Positions 48,061 to 60,272 are shown, counted from the first letter of the stretch. The stretch: DNA of 64,000 nucleotides from Cepaea nemoralis (GCA_014155875.1 JACEFZ010025123.1:279501-343500); one strand, 5' to 3'. Made by a program: numbers and translations. The notes: generated from the sequence alone by a model not told the origin.

Positions 48061-48715
48061 TTTTCCTAAGCAACCTGTTTTAATTTGAAATATAATACAA
48101 CATGTCTGCTACCACGTTAACAACTTATAGGTCACACAACTGTGACACTTCCCACTTCCGCGATCCATTTTTGTTCGGGCGAAACCTGCTGAATCCGTTA
48201 AACGATATGAAGCGTTGTGGGTTTGTGGTGTTAGGCTCGTAGTTTATAAACTAATCTTTACTCGATGAGTGTCATGGTCAATATCAACTCGGTCGCCATT
48301 ACATCCCAGGACATGTCCTGTCTCTGGACTAGTGAGTGTCCTGCTCTGCTCAGCCCCAGCGTTGCCCACTTATCCTAACGGATACTCGGTCAAGAGCTGC
48401 GTTTGCCACACCATGATGCGTTTGTATTCCTCTACCACGTGGAGGTGCATTTAAGATGTTCTATTCCTCTAGTTATGATGATACCATGCTGGTATTTCTC
48501 AAACTGTCCGATACAGTTTATAGAACCTTCGCATGTTTCAGTCAAAACCTGACGTAGGCCAGTGTAGCGTCTCAAATATTGCTTATTCTCCTCAGAATGC
48601 AGTGAGAATCATGCAGTATGCTTCAGGAAAATGATTTACAGATGCGGAGATAGCTGGCGCAGTAAATGTGTGAAAGAAAAGTTAATAGAATGTTGCACAA
48701 CAGTCTGAACATGAG
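48061..48715. other. no recognised gene
   Basis: Nothing supported; short chance ORFs only. Confidence 0.3.
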
Positions 48716-48719
48716 AAGG

Positions 48720-48960
48720 TTAGTTGAGTTGAGTCAAGAACCGACATCACTGCACTTGGGGCATTCCCATAAGCGCGCATTCTTCATCTCCAACAGCAAA
48801 CGAAGAGGTTCAATACTAATGTAATCTGATTATACTTTTGATTTTCTTTACCTCTAAATGGCGACTGTCGATCAGATCCTCTGTTGCTGCATTCTCTCTA
48901 GACCATGATAGTCTGTCTATCTGTTCGTCTGCATTATTCACATTCTAAATGACGGCCTTT
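48720..48960 (-). pseudogene. isolated LINE 3'-terminal module (family 2)
   Basis: The minus strand carries ARLWECPKCSDVGS-stop with an AACTCAACT tail and, upstream in shifted frames, TISIEPLRLLLEM-like sequence. It is the fourth copy of this end. Confidence 0.65.
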
Positions 48961-49034
48961 ACATCTGCCTTATCATGAATCACATCACCCCGTAATGATG
49001 AGCAGTGTGTGCCTGCTAGGTTCCGCGCCTGTAG

Positions 49035-49045
49035 GTAAACCAGAG
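49035..49045. repeat. target-site duplication of LINE copy 2, left
   Basis: GTAAACCAGAG here and at 55542-55552 flank LINE copy 2. Confidence 0.85.
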
Positions 49046-49046
49046 A

Positions 49047-49646
49047 ATGGCGATTCTCATTCGCGACAGCATGGTGGCGTCAGAGCTAGACATGTCCAGT
49101 TGGGACAGTGACGATATACAAATACAGGCGTTAAGAGTTCAATCTAGTCTACCATTCGTGTTGGTTAATGTTTATGCCCGCAACGCGAGTATGGATTCCC
49201 AGCAGTGGCAGTGCTTAAGTGACATATTAGGTCACGAGAGAAATGTTATTTTCTGTGGTGATTTCAACGCTAAAGGCAGATCATGGGGAAACATTTCCTC
49301 CAACACACAGGGGGAGGAGCTCGAGACTGCACTTGAAACCATAGACCTGGTTTGTATCAACAGCGGCTGTCTCAACAGGACAGCAAGCCATCCAGGCGAT
49401 GAGGACAGTGCTATTGATCTGGCGTTGGTTTCTCCTTCGCTCACTACAGTGTGTAGATGGGGTGTCCTAGGACACCACGGCAGCGACCACCACCCTTGCA
49501 GCATATTGGTGGAGAAAGGCAGAACCAGGCAGCACAAGCTAATGGTCAAGACTTTCCAGTATGACAGTACAGGGCAAGATGTGGTGAGTAAACTAAGACG
49601 TGACAAGCGCAGAAAGCTTCAGGGCAGGAAAAAAAGCTGGGAGTAG
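49047..49646 (+). pseudogene. LINE copy 2: endonuclease, C-terminal two thirds
   Basis: The open frame starts MAILIRDSMVASELDMSSWD and runs through FVLVNVYARNASMD, ERNVIFCGDFNAKG, EDSAIDLALVSPS and GHHGSDHHPC, the last with the catalytic D-H pair. A TAG at about 49644 ends it where copy 1 reads through (GAG to TAG). The N-terminal third, with the first catalytic strand and the ETR motif, was lost by 5' truncation. Confidence 0.88.
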
Positions 49647-50070
49647 CCACCTTGGTGGAATTTTGAGGTGGAGAAGGCTTGGGTGGATAAGCGTAGTGCT
49701 GTAAAGAGATGGCAAAATGCCAAGAAGAACAGAGCTAGCCATCCTAGTCCCTGCATGCACTTAGAAAGAGAGATGCACACAAAAGTAAGCTATTTCAAAA
49801 AACTGGTCAATGTGGTTAAAAGTGAAAAATTGGGAGAGGTGTGTCAAAGAGTAAGCACAGACAAGTCTGGAGAAGTTAATTGCCAGGAAAATATCAAACC
49901 AGCTAGAGAGGCAAGGTGTTTTCCCACCTACACTGGGTGGGTACCGTCCAAAAAGAGAAACCCGGACGAATGCAGTAGTTTTTGCCCATGATGTCTATGA
50001 AGGTTTCCACTCAGGCATTGAAACCTTTGCTGCAGCGATTGATCTTGAGGACGCGTACAACAGAGTACCA

Positions 50071-50970
50071 TTGGATTTTTTACTGCTTCAGCTTCTTGAA
50101 CTCAAAATAAGTCAATTCCTCCTTAGTTGGATGGCTGCAGCCCTCTTCCAACGGAAAGTAGTCTTTAGGTGTGGCAGTTGGACTTCGGAACCAGCAACAA
50201 TATATCCTGGCCTACCACAGGGATCCACATTATCTCCGGTACTATTCAACGCCTACACAGTGAGAATCACCAGCAAGCAGATCACTGGACCTGGTAGGAC
50301 ATTGTCATATGCCGACGATGTTTTAGTGTGTCGTCAGGGTAAGGAGAGAGAGCAGGTTGCTGTAGAACTACAAACCGAACTCAATCGCATTATCACTTGG
50401 TGTGATGAAGCTGGGGCAATGATCAACCCAACAAAGGCAACAGTGACTTGGCTCTCGTTGAATAATCATATTGTCAATACTCCAACACCAACTGTAATGC
50501 TGTGTGCAGAGATGATGGAAAGAACGCAGGCAATGAATTACCTGGGGATACGGTTTGATCGAAGCCTTGCTTATAATGAGCACATAGACCTGGTGATAAC
50601 AAAGGCCAAGCGGGGTTTGGCCGCGATGCGGGTGATGGCAGCAGCAAACTGTGAGCAGCGCCATCTATGTCTTCTGTACGAGGGGCTGGTCATGTCTGTT
50701 TTGGAGTATGCGATGGCAATCCTGACTCTCAGCCGTAATCAGATAGAAAGGATGGAAAGGATACAGAATGAAGCTATGCGCATTATTCTTGGATGTACAA
50801 GCGATACGGCATGCAAGGCGATGCGCTACCTTCTTGATTTTCCGACCATTGAAGACAGAATACAAGTTTGCAGAGCACGCGCCTTCCTCAGAGTTATCGC
50901 AAACACACAACATCCACTGCATAGTGAAATTATGAAGGTGAAGGGCAGCAGGTTAAAAAGAGGACGGTCG
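50071..50970 (+). pseudogene. LINE copy 2: reverse transcriptase and connector
   Basis: Covers GLPQGSTLSPVLFNAY (motif B), LSYADDVLVCRQ (motif C) and MNYLGIRFDR, then YEGLVMSVLEYAM and RIQNEAMRIILGC without the shift seen in copy 1. Motif A (AAIDLEDAYNRVPLDFL) lies just upstream, in frame with it. The frame ends in the inserted element just after 50970. Confidence 0.88.
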
Positions 50971-50971
50971 T

Positions 50972-53850
50972 TGTCGCATGATTGCGCACTCCGTCTTGTT
51001 CACTGCTGCACATCACAATTTTAAAACACACTTCTCACTAAAGGTTTGCACTAGGGAGAATTGGAATGCTAGGAATGTGGCGTCAACATTATTAATAGCT
51101 GTGACACCCAATGATGGACAGATCATGTGGTCTAAGCCCGTTCTGTTCATTGGTTAACCTAGAATAATCGCGTTGCCCGCGAAATGGTTTGGGTCCAGCG
51201 ACGCTAAATTTCAGCACTTGCAGAGCGACCGACAAAACCTCCAGATGTGGTTTAGGTCTCTGTATGTCCCTCATCCTGATTCAGAAGGAAAGCTTCAGAC
51301 GAAATTATGCCTGAGTTTGTTTATTTCAGAGTCAGGTAAAGCTTTAAGTATGAGAGTGTGTGTGTGTAAGTTCCGGCACGAATATATATATTTATTCTTC
51401 TATCAGAAGATAAGCGCCAACTTTCACCCGGCCCCAAAATGGCTACTCTCTGCCAGCACTGATGTAGATATCTGACTCCATCTCTCATTCGTTTCCAGAA
51501 GAGTTGCTGTACAATCACTATGTCTGAAGCTGTGAAAAGAGGCTCAATTATGCTCAGACTGTTTCCTATTCTTGAGTCTAAATCCCACTGGCTGTCTGAC
51601 TGCGTTCAGAGCAGGTTTAGTACAAGATAAACTATGATCTGTGTGCTAGGTGTCGCCTTAGTTGCAATCCACAGCGAACCGCCAACACACGCGAATGTGA
51701 GAAGGAGGAATGAAAGACTCTACCTCTTATCTTATATGTTCGTGGCGTGAAGACAGAATGTGTGTGTAACTGTTTAGCATCCATGACTGGTCCAGCATTT
51801 ATACTGCTGTGATTTATTCTAACAAGCATGTAGCACTCTGACGAACCACAGTCCAGCTAACAGTCCAACACCGGCACTCAAGTAAACGAAGAAAAGAAGA
51901 ATGGTGTTAGTTTGAGAGAATGAGTACAATGTGGTGTCTCATCTTTCTTTCACTCTGTATATATATGTGTGTTATTGAATGAGTGGCAGTGTAAATCCTC
52001 ATAAGGAACATTTCACATAGACCTCCACATTCATACCAATTATATGTTACTTATATTAACTTTAGAGTGAAATATTTAATGTATGTTTCTTTACATTATT
52101 ACTTTGATGCAACATGTGGAATGTAGTTGATTAAACCATCACCCTGTTTGACGGAGTAAGTAAAGGACATAATATGCTTTCATGCATAAGCACTTCTAAA
52201 CTGTCAGGGGGAAATATCACCCCAGTGTCAGAAGAAGTAAGTAAAGGAAATGACAGAAGAGGTGAGAGGGTATAAACAGGAAAGTATCCAGGCAGACTAA
52301 AACAATGGTGGCAGCACTGATTGGTAACATGAGTTAATATGTATGAGATGAACAATCATCCTATTCTGTTCCATTACTATGTAGGGATCAGATATGCTGG
52401 GTACATCTCATCATTTACTCTCCATCATTCTTTTCTAGCCTTGTCAGTCACTGTGTCTGTGTCCTCTGTGAGAACAACAGCCAACAGGCCACTAGGTACA
52501 AGTGCAGTAAAAAGAAAGCTTGCCCAATATAATTGCTGATGTCTAATGCCAGTACAAGGAGACACACTGTAGCTCTTAACTTGTAGGTACTTCCTGAATC
52601 TGCTACCTTCTGTAACTCCTGTCTGTAAACCCTTTTCATTCTTGTCCACTGGAGAATCATAATCCTTTGGCTAGATATAAATGTGTTCACCATGTTTATC
52701 CACCTCAGGTGAGGATGGCGGTGTTCGCAGATTGTCATGATCCAGAGGTGCAGAACATTGCCCAATAATGTACAATGGCTGTCAACCTAGAGCAGATCTG
52801 TAATATAAAGGTGCAACAGGAATCTGTGGCCAGGACCAAGAATATTCAATGAGTCCCCACTGAACTGTGCCCAAACATGATCTGTGTTTCATGATTGATC
52901 TGGTGATTGATATATCTGAAGTGTAGAAACAGTTCTAAGATCATTAGGATCAATTTTATACCTCAATGCAAATTACTTACAACTATGGCAGAAGTTTGGC
53001 ACCATTTCATCACTGCTATACTTTGATTTTACTCAGTGAAACTTTATACTTGTGAGAACAATCAATAACTTTCAGGAACAGAGAATAGTCATGAACTCCT
53101 CTGATTCATACAGTGTGTAGAGACTGTTTAGACTATTTGTTTTACAAATCCTTGAGAACTGTTCCAGTACCATCTGGGGTATTTATTACAGAACCAATAG
53201 CAGGCTAACTGATGGGAAGGCTTAGTGGCCCAATGACTGAAATAATCTCTGAACATGAGAGTTCTTATTTCTAATGTTGAATATGAACATTATCTCAATG
53301 TCTTGATGTATTTCATATATGTCATAATGCATCACTGGTTACTTCCACAGGTTTTTATTTTGATTAATAAACCAAATTAACTGTTCCTGCATTCTTCTGT
53401 CAAGTCCATTGTGGTGTAGCAAAACATTTTATTATCTATGTGTTTAGTTAGGAAACTACTTCACATAAAGGTAGTATCTGGAACTACAGGTGACTGGGTA
53501 AACTCTAATAGACAGCTAAATTCTGTTCTATTGTAATCTCCCAGGTTCCAGGTTACTCAGAAAAGGGAACTTTAAATATTGTTAATTTCTGTGACAATTT
53601 CACCTAAAAGGGAAAATGATCATAGGTGGGGGACTCTCGAGCTAATTAAGTTTCTCTTTTCGGGAAGGAAGATTTTGGAGGGAAGAAATTAATTTTCCTG
53701 GGGAAACCCCTAGATTTCCAGAGCTATTATGGGACACTTTGGCTTCCAAAGACCCATCCCCTCCAAATGAAATCAGTCCCATCCTCATAGCAATACTTCA
53801 TTGTGGGGTAAGTCGAGGTGGGTACTGCTTCCAACTCCCAATATGTCACA
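50972..53850. mobile_element. 2.9-kb TG...CA insertion with 5-bp duplication
   Basis: GTCGT occurs on both sides (50967-50971 and 53851-53855), and joining the flanks restores the LINE sequence seen in copy 1. The insert starts TGTCGCATGATTG and ends AATATGTCACA. TG...CA ends with a 5-bp duplication are typical of LTR elements, but I see no second LTR and no gag or pol frame. It may be a long solo LTR or a non-autonomous LTR element. Confidence 0.7.
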
Positions 53851-53866
53851 GTCGTGGATGGGTCAA

Positions 53867-54626
53867 GCAGAAGACATTCTTCAACAGGTGTGTTCACTTG
53901 AGACTTAGAACATGGCGAGGAGTGGGTACAAGTGCCAACAGATTTCTGCACATCCTTTTCAGTTTGCATCTAACTAGATAGAAAATGTAGACAAGAAAAT
54001 CCGGCTGCTGTGGAGGCTGAAGTACAAGCGTTGATTTTCGAGAATTCGCTAGACGGTGATACTGTCATCTACACAGATGGGTCGGTCGTCCGACATGTGA
54101 GAAGCTCATGGGCCTTTATGGCTCGGGCCGGAAGGAGAATTGTGAAGGAGGACTCTGGTGCTTTCACTGAAACCACTGTCAGCGTCTTACTTAAATCAGT
54201 GACTCGTTACTATAGACGTGACAGTACTGCAATCAATTTCTCAACTGCAGAAGACATTCTTCAACAGGTGTGTTCACTTGAGACTTAGAACATGACGAGG
54301 AGTGGGTACAAGTGCCAACAGATTTCTGCACATCCTTTTCAGTTTGCATCTAACTAGATAGAAAATGTAGACAAGAAAATCCGGCTGCTGTGGAGGCTGA
54401 AGTACAAGCGTTGATTTTCGAGAATTCGCTAGACGGTGATACTGTCATCTACACAGATGGGTCGGTCGTCCGACATGTGAGAAGCTCATGGGCCTTTATG
54501 GCTCGGGCCGGAAGGAGAATTGTGAAGGAGGACTCTGGTGCTTTCACTGAAACCACTGTCAGCGTCTTACTTAAATCAGTGACTCGTTACTATAGACGTG
54601 ACAGTACTGCAATCAATTTCTCAACG
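53867..54626. repeat. 380-bp tandem duplication of RNase H segment
   Basis: GCAGAAGACATTC occurs at 53867 and 54247, and TGTCAGCGTC at 54177 and 54557, both 380 bp apart. The two copies differ at very few bases (for example CATGGCGAGG versus CATGACGAGG). The unit contains the start of RNase H (VIYTDGSVVRHVRSSWAF) plus the first 70 bp of the LTR-like insertion. Confidence 0.93.
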
Positions 54627-54980
54627 ACCAAGTTACATGTATCGACATTTATTTACAAGTAAGCATGCATGTAACATGAATTATAATCACGCTCTAACAT
54701 CTCTGGCGAATCATGCAAACATTATACAACAAAGCACTCATGCGTTCTCGCATCACAATTCCTTTAGGGTATATTAGCGCACAGGCTATCTCATAGCAAC
54801 ACTCTCACAGCAATAGTAAATCTCTAGCATGAGGCAATCAGCACACTCTCTCTCAAGCAACCCTAAAAACACTCCTCTCTCAACCACAGTCAAGTCTGGT
54901 CTACCCGTCCTTGTCTCGGTCTGTGGTCACGTGGTGTTTGACAAACGTGTCGTCCGTGCGAAGTCGGAAGGAGTCTGACA
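54557..54980. mobile_element. 424-bp LTR-like insertion (solo LTR)
   Basis: Begins TGTCAG and ends CTGACA, flanked by ACCAC at 54552-54556 and 54981-54985. Removing it restores the LINE reading seen in copy 1 (GAAACCACAAGTAGCC). Size, TG...CA ends and 5-bp duplication fit a solo LTR. Confidence 0.8.
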
Positions 54981-54984
54981 ACCA

Positions 54985-55510
54985 CAAGTAGCCTGACCAT
55001 GGAAGTAATGGCAGTAAGTAAATCAATAACATGGCTCGAGACACAGACATTCACCAGGGCATGTTTCCTCAGCGACTTAATGAACATGATCAAGAGGATA
55101 GAGGCGGGGTGGATCCGATGAGAATGGTTGCTGTCTCTGGAGCGGTCTCGGCTGGCAAAGATTAGTTTCATCTTCGTGCCAGTGCATGCGGGAGTACAAG
55201 GAAATGAGCGGGCCGATAAGCTCGCAGGTGAGGCTACGGTGGAGGGCGGACGCACCATGGATCAGGCTGACATCCCGAATGCTCTACAAGAAGTAAGACT
55301 TTTGCGTGAACCAAGTGATGACTGGGAATCTACAACCATGGCCAGACTACGAGAACATCAAATTAAAAGATGGTGGCCAAACAAGAACACTACGCGGGAA
55401 GCCAAAGAAGATCGATAAACCAACACATAACTGGTGTCGTTAGCCGCTACACGCTGCGGGATTTGCTGAGGAGGGGATCCGAGCACTTATGGTTCGATGT
55501 GCAATGAGGA
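54985..55510 (+). pseudogene. LINE copy 2: RNase H C-terminal half and C-terminus
   Basis: After the solo LTR the frame resumes with SLTMEVMAVSKSITWLE, then, shifted, FVPVHAGVQGNERADKLAGE (RNase H catalytic H and D), QADIPNALQEVRLLRE, and in a further frame TGVVSRYTLRDLLRRGS. Frameshifts lie near 55110 and 55360-55410. Confidence 0.85.
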
Positions 55511-55541
55511 TGATCTGTCGACTAACTAACTAACTAACTAA

Positions 55542-55552
55542 GTAAACCAGAG
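55542..55552. repeat. target-site duplication of LINE copy 2, right
   Basis: Exact copy of the 11 bases at 49035-49045 after the ACTA tail. Confidence 0.85.
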
Positions 55553-55799
55553 TAAATTTCTCTCAATTGTTGCTAAAAATGGCAGTGGGAAAACATGTTG
55601 ACGACCGTGGTGACAGTAGATGAGACTTGGGTCCCCAGTTAAGATCCCCTTGTACAACATTTCTGGCATGCAATAAACAAACCCCATGCTGCCCAACACT
55701 TGTCAAGAGGAGAGCGGATAAGCTTGCAGGGAAAGTGATGATGACTGTAGCTTGTGTGTGCTTTTGTTTTTTGAAAGTTATAGGTGGTTTATCTAGAGA

Positions 55800-57290
55800 T
55801 AATCTCTTCATCATCATGTGCCATGCCGGTAAGCGTGGGTGGTCATGTTTCGCCATCTTACACGATCACCAGAGTCCTGAATCGTGAATCAGCTCTGTGT
55901 TCTTGTCTCGACAATGCCATGTGGTCAAGCCATCAAGATATTTACTTCTCTGTCTACCCCTTGTTCTTTCTCCCTCAGTCTTGCCAGTTGTCACCAAGTT
56001 CTCTAGTTTATTTCTTCTCATTATCAATCCTTATCACAGCTTGTCGTTTCCAATATATGTTTTTTTAATGTTTTTTGCAAGTCTAAGGTCTTTCCCAACT
56101 ATTTGTAGATCTGTAAGCATCTTCATCATGTCGGCACGTCTTACTTTATAAAAAAACTTTGTGTAGTCAATGAAACAAGGATGTAAATCTTTGTTTACCT
56201 CAGTCGAACACTCAATTTATGTTCTCAGCAAGAACACAGCATTTACTTTCCCTATTTCAGATTGTATTTTCTTCCTACCTCTTTGCATGATGATTCTTAA
56301 TCAAATCTTCGTTATGTGGCTCATTATGCTAATTGTTAGATGTTGATAACATTCCAAGGTTCCTGATTTCTTTGGATTTGCTATAAATATAGATTTACAT
56401 GATTCAGTAAATACTGATATACCTCCAGTATCATTTATTGTGTTCATCAGTCTAGTGATTTTGTCTATTCCATATTCTTCTAAGACATTGATTATTTCTG
56501 TGTTTTGCTCTGATGTTGTCTGCACCATGGGTCTTGCCAGTTTTCATATGGTTATGAGAATTATGAACCTCCATCCTAAGAATTGATGGACCATTGTTAT
56601 TCATAATAGCATAACGGTCCTCTCTGGTATCATTATGAAGGTCTTTCATATAATCTGACCATTCATGTAAAATCTTATCAGATACTGTCATCCTAAGATA
56701 CACCATCCTAAGAATTGATGGACCATTGTTATTCATAATAGCATAACGGTCCTCTCTGGTATCATTATGAAGGTCTTTCATATAATCTGACCATTCATGT
56801 AAAATCTTATCTTTTTTCTATTATGATTTTTGCCATCTTTGGTTTTTAGGCAACCCGTTGATGTGTATGTTCATTTCTTAGTGATGTCATGAATTGTTTT
56901 TGTGCATTAATTTGGTATTCCGGGTGTTGTGTTGGTTTTCAATTTCCCTGCAATTTTCCTCCAGACATGCTGCTTGTGCCTTTTTGCACAATTTCCTAAT
57001 TTTCATAAGAATCTCTTCATATTTGTCATGGTTATGTTTGTTATTTCTTTTTATTTCCATAAGTTGTAAGATGTCTTTCTTTTTCCATTTCTTACGCCCA
57101 TTCATCTTCATGTTTTGGGATAGTTGTTTCTGTAGCCTAGCTGACTGTGTTCTTAAATATTTTCCATTGGTCACTGATATCTTGAAATAGAATTTCCAGA
57201 CCAGCCAATGCATCAAATATGTTCTTTACCTCTACATTGAATTTATCTTTTATATCCTCACTCTTCAGATTATCTACCTCGTGGTAAAAC
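55800..57290 (-). pseudogene. RTE LINE copy with an in-frame internal duplication
   Basis: The minus strand gives, 5' to 3', KNGRKKWKKKDILQLMEI-like linker (56887-57216), YMKDLHNDTREDRYAIMNN, NGPSILRMEVHNSHNHM, TGKTHGADNI and MSHITKI (56301-56781), motif A remnants near 56150, and the 3' end near 55800-56000. A 132-bp segment is duplicated (56571-56702 and 56703-56834), repeating HNDTREDRYAIMNNNGPSIL in frame. The RT core between 56030 and 56300 is shortened: motifs B and C are missing. Confidence 0.82.
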
Positions 57291-58090
57291 AGTTAGTGGA
57301 TATTATTAAGCAGATCTCCTTACCAAATTTTAAAAAAAAAACGGATGTGACCAGAAAATGAGGAACTAACAAATCCTACTTTGCTTCAAGATAACGCGCC
57401 CTCTCATAAAGCACAGCTGATGCAGCCACCAATCAAGGATTTCAATACGGAGATTCTTCCAAACCCACAGCAAACGTTTTTCTTTTCCCATTTCCGAAAG
57501 AAAAACTCAGAATAAATCATTTTTACCGTGATGAACAAGTCCAGCTGGCATGTGCTAGCTGGCTTAGTTTATGAAAATAGGGTGTTCTATTCCCACGCTA
57601 TTTTTAAGGTCAAGCGGAAATGACACAAGTGTATCAATTAAAATGGTGGTTCTATTGAAGAGAAATAAACTCTACACACAATTGCAGTTCTCTTCTTTCC
57701 TCAAAGTCAGGTTAAAATCATTTTGCCAGCCCCTTGTAATTTAATATAAAAATAAAACTGTTAATACCGGGCCACTATTTTTACCACGTGAAGTGGTGTT
57801 TAGTGCATAATCATTAAGCATAGGTAATAATAAAATCAGGTGTGCCAGTTACAATAACCGATCGTTACTCCAATTTGTTGCCCTATATCTGTGATGGAAA
57901 ATGTGTCCATAATTGAGGGTAACGTGCAAAACCCTGACCAGGCAGGCATGACTACGTCACAAATCGAAGTGCACTTTGAGGAGAGAACACTTCTTTTCTG
58001 TCCGAGTAGTCAACCATGGGAAGGTGAATAGCCTTTTCGCTGTATTAGGAAGCATCGCAACAAAGTAGGAATAGGATTATTGCATTTGGG
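57291..58090. other. no recognised gene
   Basis: The sequence near 57370-57480 resembles the end of a mariner transposase (LLQDNAPSHKAQ-like on +, D-N-A-P), but it is too short and broken for a firm call. Confidence 0.4.
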
Positions 58091-58091
58091 T

Positions 58092-58094
<3 letters not shown>

Positions 58095-58163
<69 letters not shown>

Positions 58164-58301
58164 CTCTCTTCCTTCCTCCTTCTTCATGCCTCTTTCTTTG
58201 TGCCCCCCTCTATCTCTGTATTTCTGTCTTTATCTCTATTTCTGTCTCTCTGTGTCTCCCTCTATCTGTCTCTCTCAGTGTCTCCCTCTCTGTCTTCTGT
58301 C

Positions 58302-58345
<44 letters not shown>
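58095..58345. repeat. (CT)n and (TGTC)n microsatellites
   Basis: CT dinucleotides at 58095-58161, mixed CT-rich DNA, then TGTC tetranucleotides at about 58303-58347. They adjoin the head of a SINE. Confidence 0.95.
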
Positions 58346-58349
<4 letters not shown>

Positions 58350-58350
<1 letters not shown>

Positions 58351-58565
58351 GTCTATCCGTGGCGAAGTGGTCAAGCCACCTTCCTCCCGCTACAAAGGTC
58401 GTCTTTTCGTTTCCTGAGTTCACCATTCGGTTCACGAGTGAAACGTTTCCGGAAATCCTTTCTAGCCACCCATGGAGCTTCATAGATCGAGCTACGTGTT
58501 TACTTTGTGCAGGTCACAATGAAGACCATCCTTTTGCCTTTAAACTATTTGTTTACATGATTTAT
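58350..58565 (+). mobile_element. SINE family B copy
   Basis: The head CCGTGGCGAAGTGGTCAAGC (58356-58375) is a good A-box region; the rest is degraded. The end CAATGAAGACCATCCTTTTG matches the copy at 25722-25975. Confidence 0.7.
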
Positions 58566-58649
58566 TAGTGGCCTCAAGAGTTCCGCGGCAATTTATATTC
58601 CTGTGTATGTAGTGGATTTTTAAGAGTGAGGGAAGACACAAAAGAAGAA

Positions 58650-58870
58650 AAGAATAGGAGAAGAAGAAGTGTAAATAGGAGCAACAGACGATGCAGAATA
58701 CCGTACAAAGAAGCAGACTATGTTATAAAGAAGCAGAATGTTGTACAAAGAAGTAAAATATCGTACAAAGAAGCAGAATACCGCACAAAGAAGCAAAGAA
58801 ACTTGCAAAGAAGCAGAAATACTGTACACAGAAGCAGTAAGACACAAAAAGGACTAAAGAAGATGGAAGA
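58650..58870. repeat. short tandem repeat with ACAAAGAAGCAGAATA
   Basis: GTACAAAGAAGCAGAATACC-type units of about 30 bp recur five to six times just before the GAA array. Confidence 0.7.
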
Positions 58871-58904
58871 AAAAGAGAATAAAGAATACAAAAGAATGAA
58901 GAAG

Positions 58905-59245
58905 ACTTAGAAGAAGAAGAAGAAGAAGAAGAAGAAGAAGAAGACGAAGAAGAAGAAGAAAAAGAAGAAGAAGAAGAAGAAGTAGAAGAAGAAGAAGAAA
59001 AAGAAGGGGCAAGAAAAAGAAGAAGAAGAAGGAAGAAGAAGAAAAAGAAGGGGCAAGAAGAAGAAGAAGAAGAAAAAGAAGGGGCAAGAAAAAGAAGAAG
59101 AAGAAGAAGAAGAAAAAGAAGGGGCAAGAAAAAGAAGAAGAAGAAGAAGAAGAAGAAGAAGAAGAAGGGGCAAGAAAAAGAAGAAGGAGAAGAAGAAGAA
59201 GAAGAAGTAGTAGAAGAAGAAGAAGAAGAAGAAGAAGGGGCAAGA
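58905..59245. repeat. (GAA)n with interspersed GGGGCAAGAAAAAG
   Basis: A long purine tract of GAA triplets broken by regularly spaced GAAGGGGCAAGAAAAAG blocks (about six). Long polar or leucine-rich ORFs in it are artefacts. Confidence 0.95.
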
Positions 59246-59575
59246 AGAAAAAGACCAGACTATTCCCCTCCACAAATGTTTTGTATCCGCTAGTAGTATA
59301 TTATGAATAGGTTTAGCCACATCCTGCAGTGTAAATCCGCCATGGCCGAGTGATGTATGGGTAATCTGTTTAATTATTTAAACATTCTGGTTAAATAATT
59401 GATCCCAGCCAGCGCTCATCCACCAAGTGGTCATGGTTTATTTAGGATTTACAGAAATGCCCAGAAACGAAATGGATTCTTGATAAGCAATTGTAAAGTA
59501 AAACAACAAACCAGTGATACAACAATGATAGATACATGGTTTGCTGCTTACAAGAATAGTGCTCTAGGTTCAACC
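59246..59575. other. no recognised gene
   Basis: Nothing supported. Confidence 0.3.
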
Positions 59576-59579
59576 CCAA

Positions 59580-59785
59580 GTAGTATTCAGTTGCATATCC
59601 ATTATAGCACGTTGTAGTCAACCCCATCATTTTTTGGGTCGTTTTTGATGTTTTAGGCAAATTTACGTTCAATAGCTTGCATAGCTTTCTGAACATCTGG
59701 CACTAATATAATTGTATGAAAACCAGCTGTAGGTGGTCTGCTTTCAATCACTCCTATTCGTGTCTCGAACGTTATATGCCGGGTT
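59580..59785 (-). mobile_element. SINE family A, degraded copy
   Basis: The + strand has AGTTGCATATCC, GTAGTCAACCCCATCATTTT and AGCTTTCTGAACATCTGGC, then a head remnant with GTGTCTCGAACG. Confidence 0.68.
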
Positions 59786-60035
59786 GTGAACTGTGTTGAC
59801 AATCCCTGCGCCAGAGCGCCGACGTAATAGCATGACGTTATTTGGACCCCTACGGGGTGGACCCAGCAAAATGTGATCTTATAATTGTGAGAATCTCCTC
59901 TGACGTGAACTTTCCTCATTATGGCATGAAACAAAGAAAGGGACATGCGTGCGCAGGTCGACATCATGTTAACTGATTCAGCGCCAAACAAAAAAGTCTT
60001 TAAGGAGTAAACTTTGAACACAGTCAAATGAACAG

Positions 60036-60039
60036 TTAT

Positions 60040-60075
<36 letters not shown>

Positions 60076-60094
60076 ATAGTTAGTTAGTTAGTTT

Positions 60095-60190
<96 letters not shown>

Positions 60191-60194
60191 GTTT

Positions 60195-60272
<78 letters not shown>
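60036..60272. repeat. (TTAG)n microsatellite
   Basis: About 235 bp of TTAG repeats with rare ATAG or TTTG changes. In reverse orientation it is the ACTA/CTAA tail of the retroelement at 60273-60600. Confidence 0.97.

Larger units (their letters stand above)
49046..55541 (+). mobile_element. I-superfamily LINE copy 2, 5'-truncated and invaded
   Basis: Starts within the endonuclease at a point equal to about 8284 in copy 1 and ends in TCGACTAACTAACTAACT, with an 11-bp target duplication. Relative to copy 1 it lacks about 500 bp between endonuclease and RT (junction near 49868). It contains a 2.9-kb insertion (50972-53850), a 424-bp insertion (54557-54980) and a 380-bp tandem duplication. Sequence identity to copy 1 is visibly high, so both are fairly young. 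Confidence 0.92.

Noticed and set aside
51321..53850. Small ORFs inside the 2.9-kb insertion
   Set aside because: None has a recognisable domain, start context or splice sites.
57360..57500. Mariner transposase fragment
   Set aside because: A DNAPSHKA-like string is visible but too short to annotate with confidence.
58854..59320. Leu/Phe/Ser-rich ORFs that look like membrane segments
   Set aside because: They translate the complementary strand of the GAA array; no gene context.
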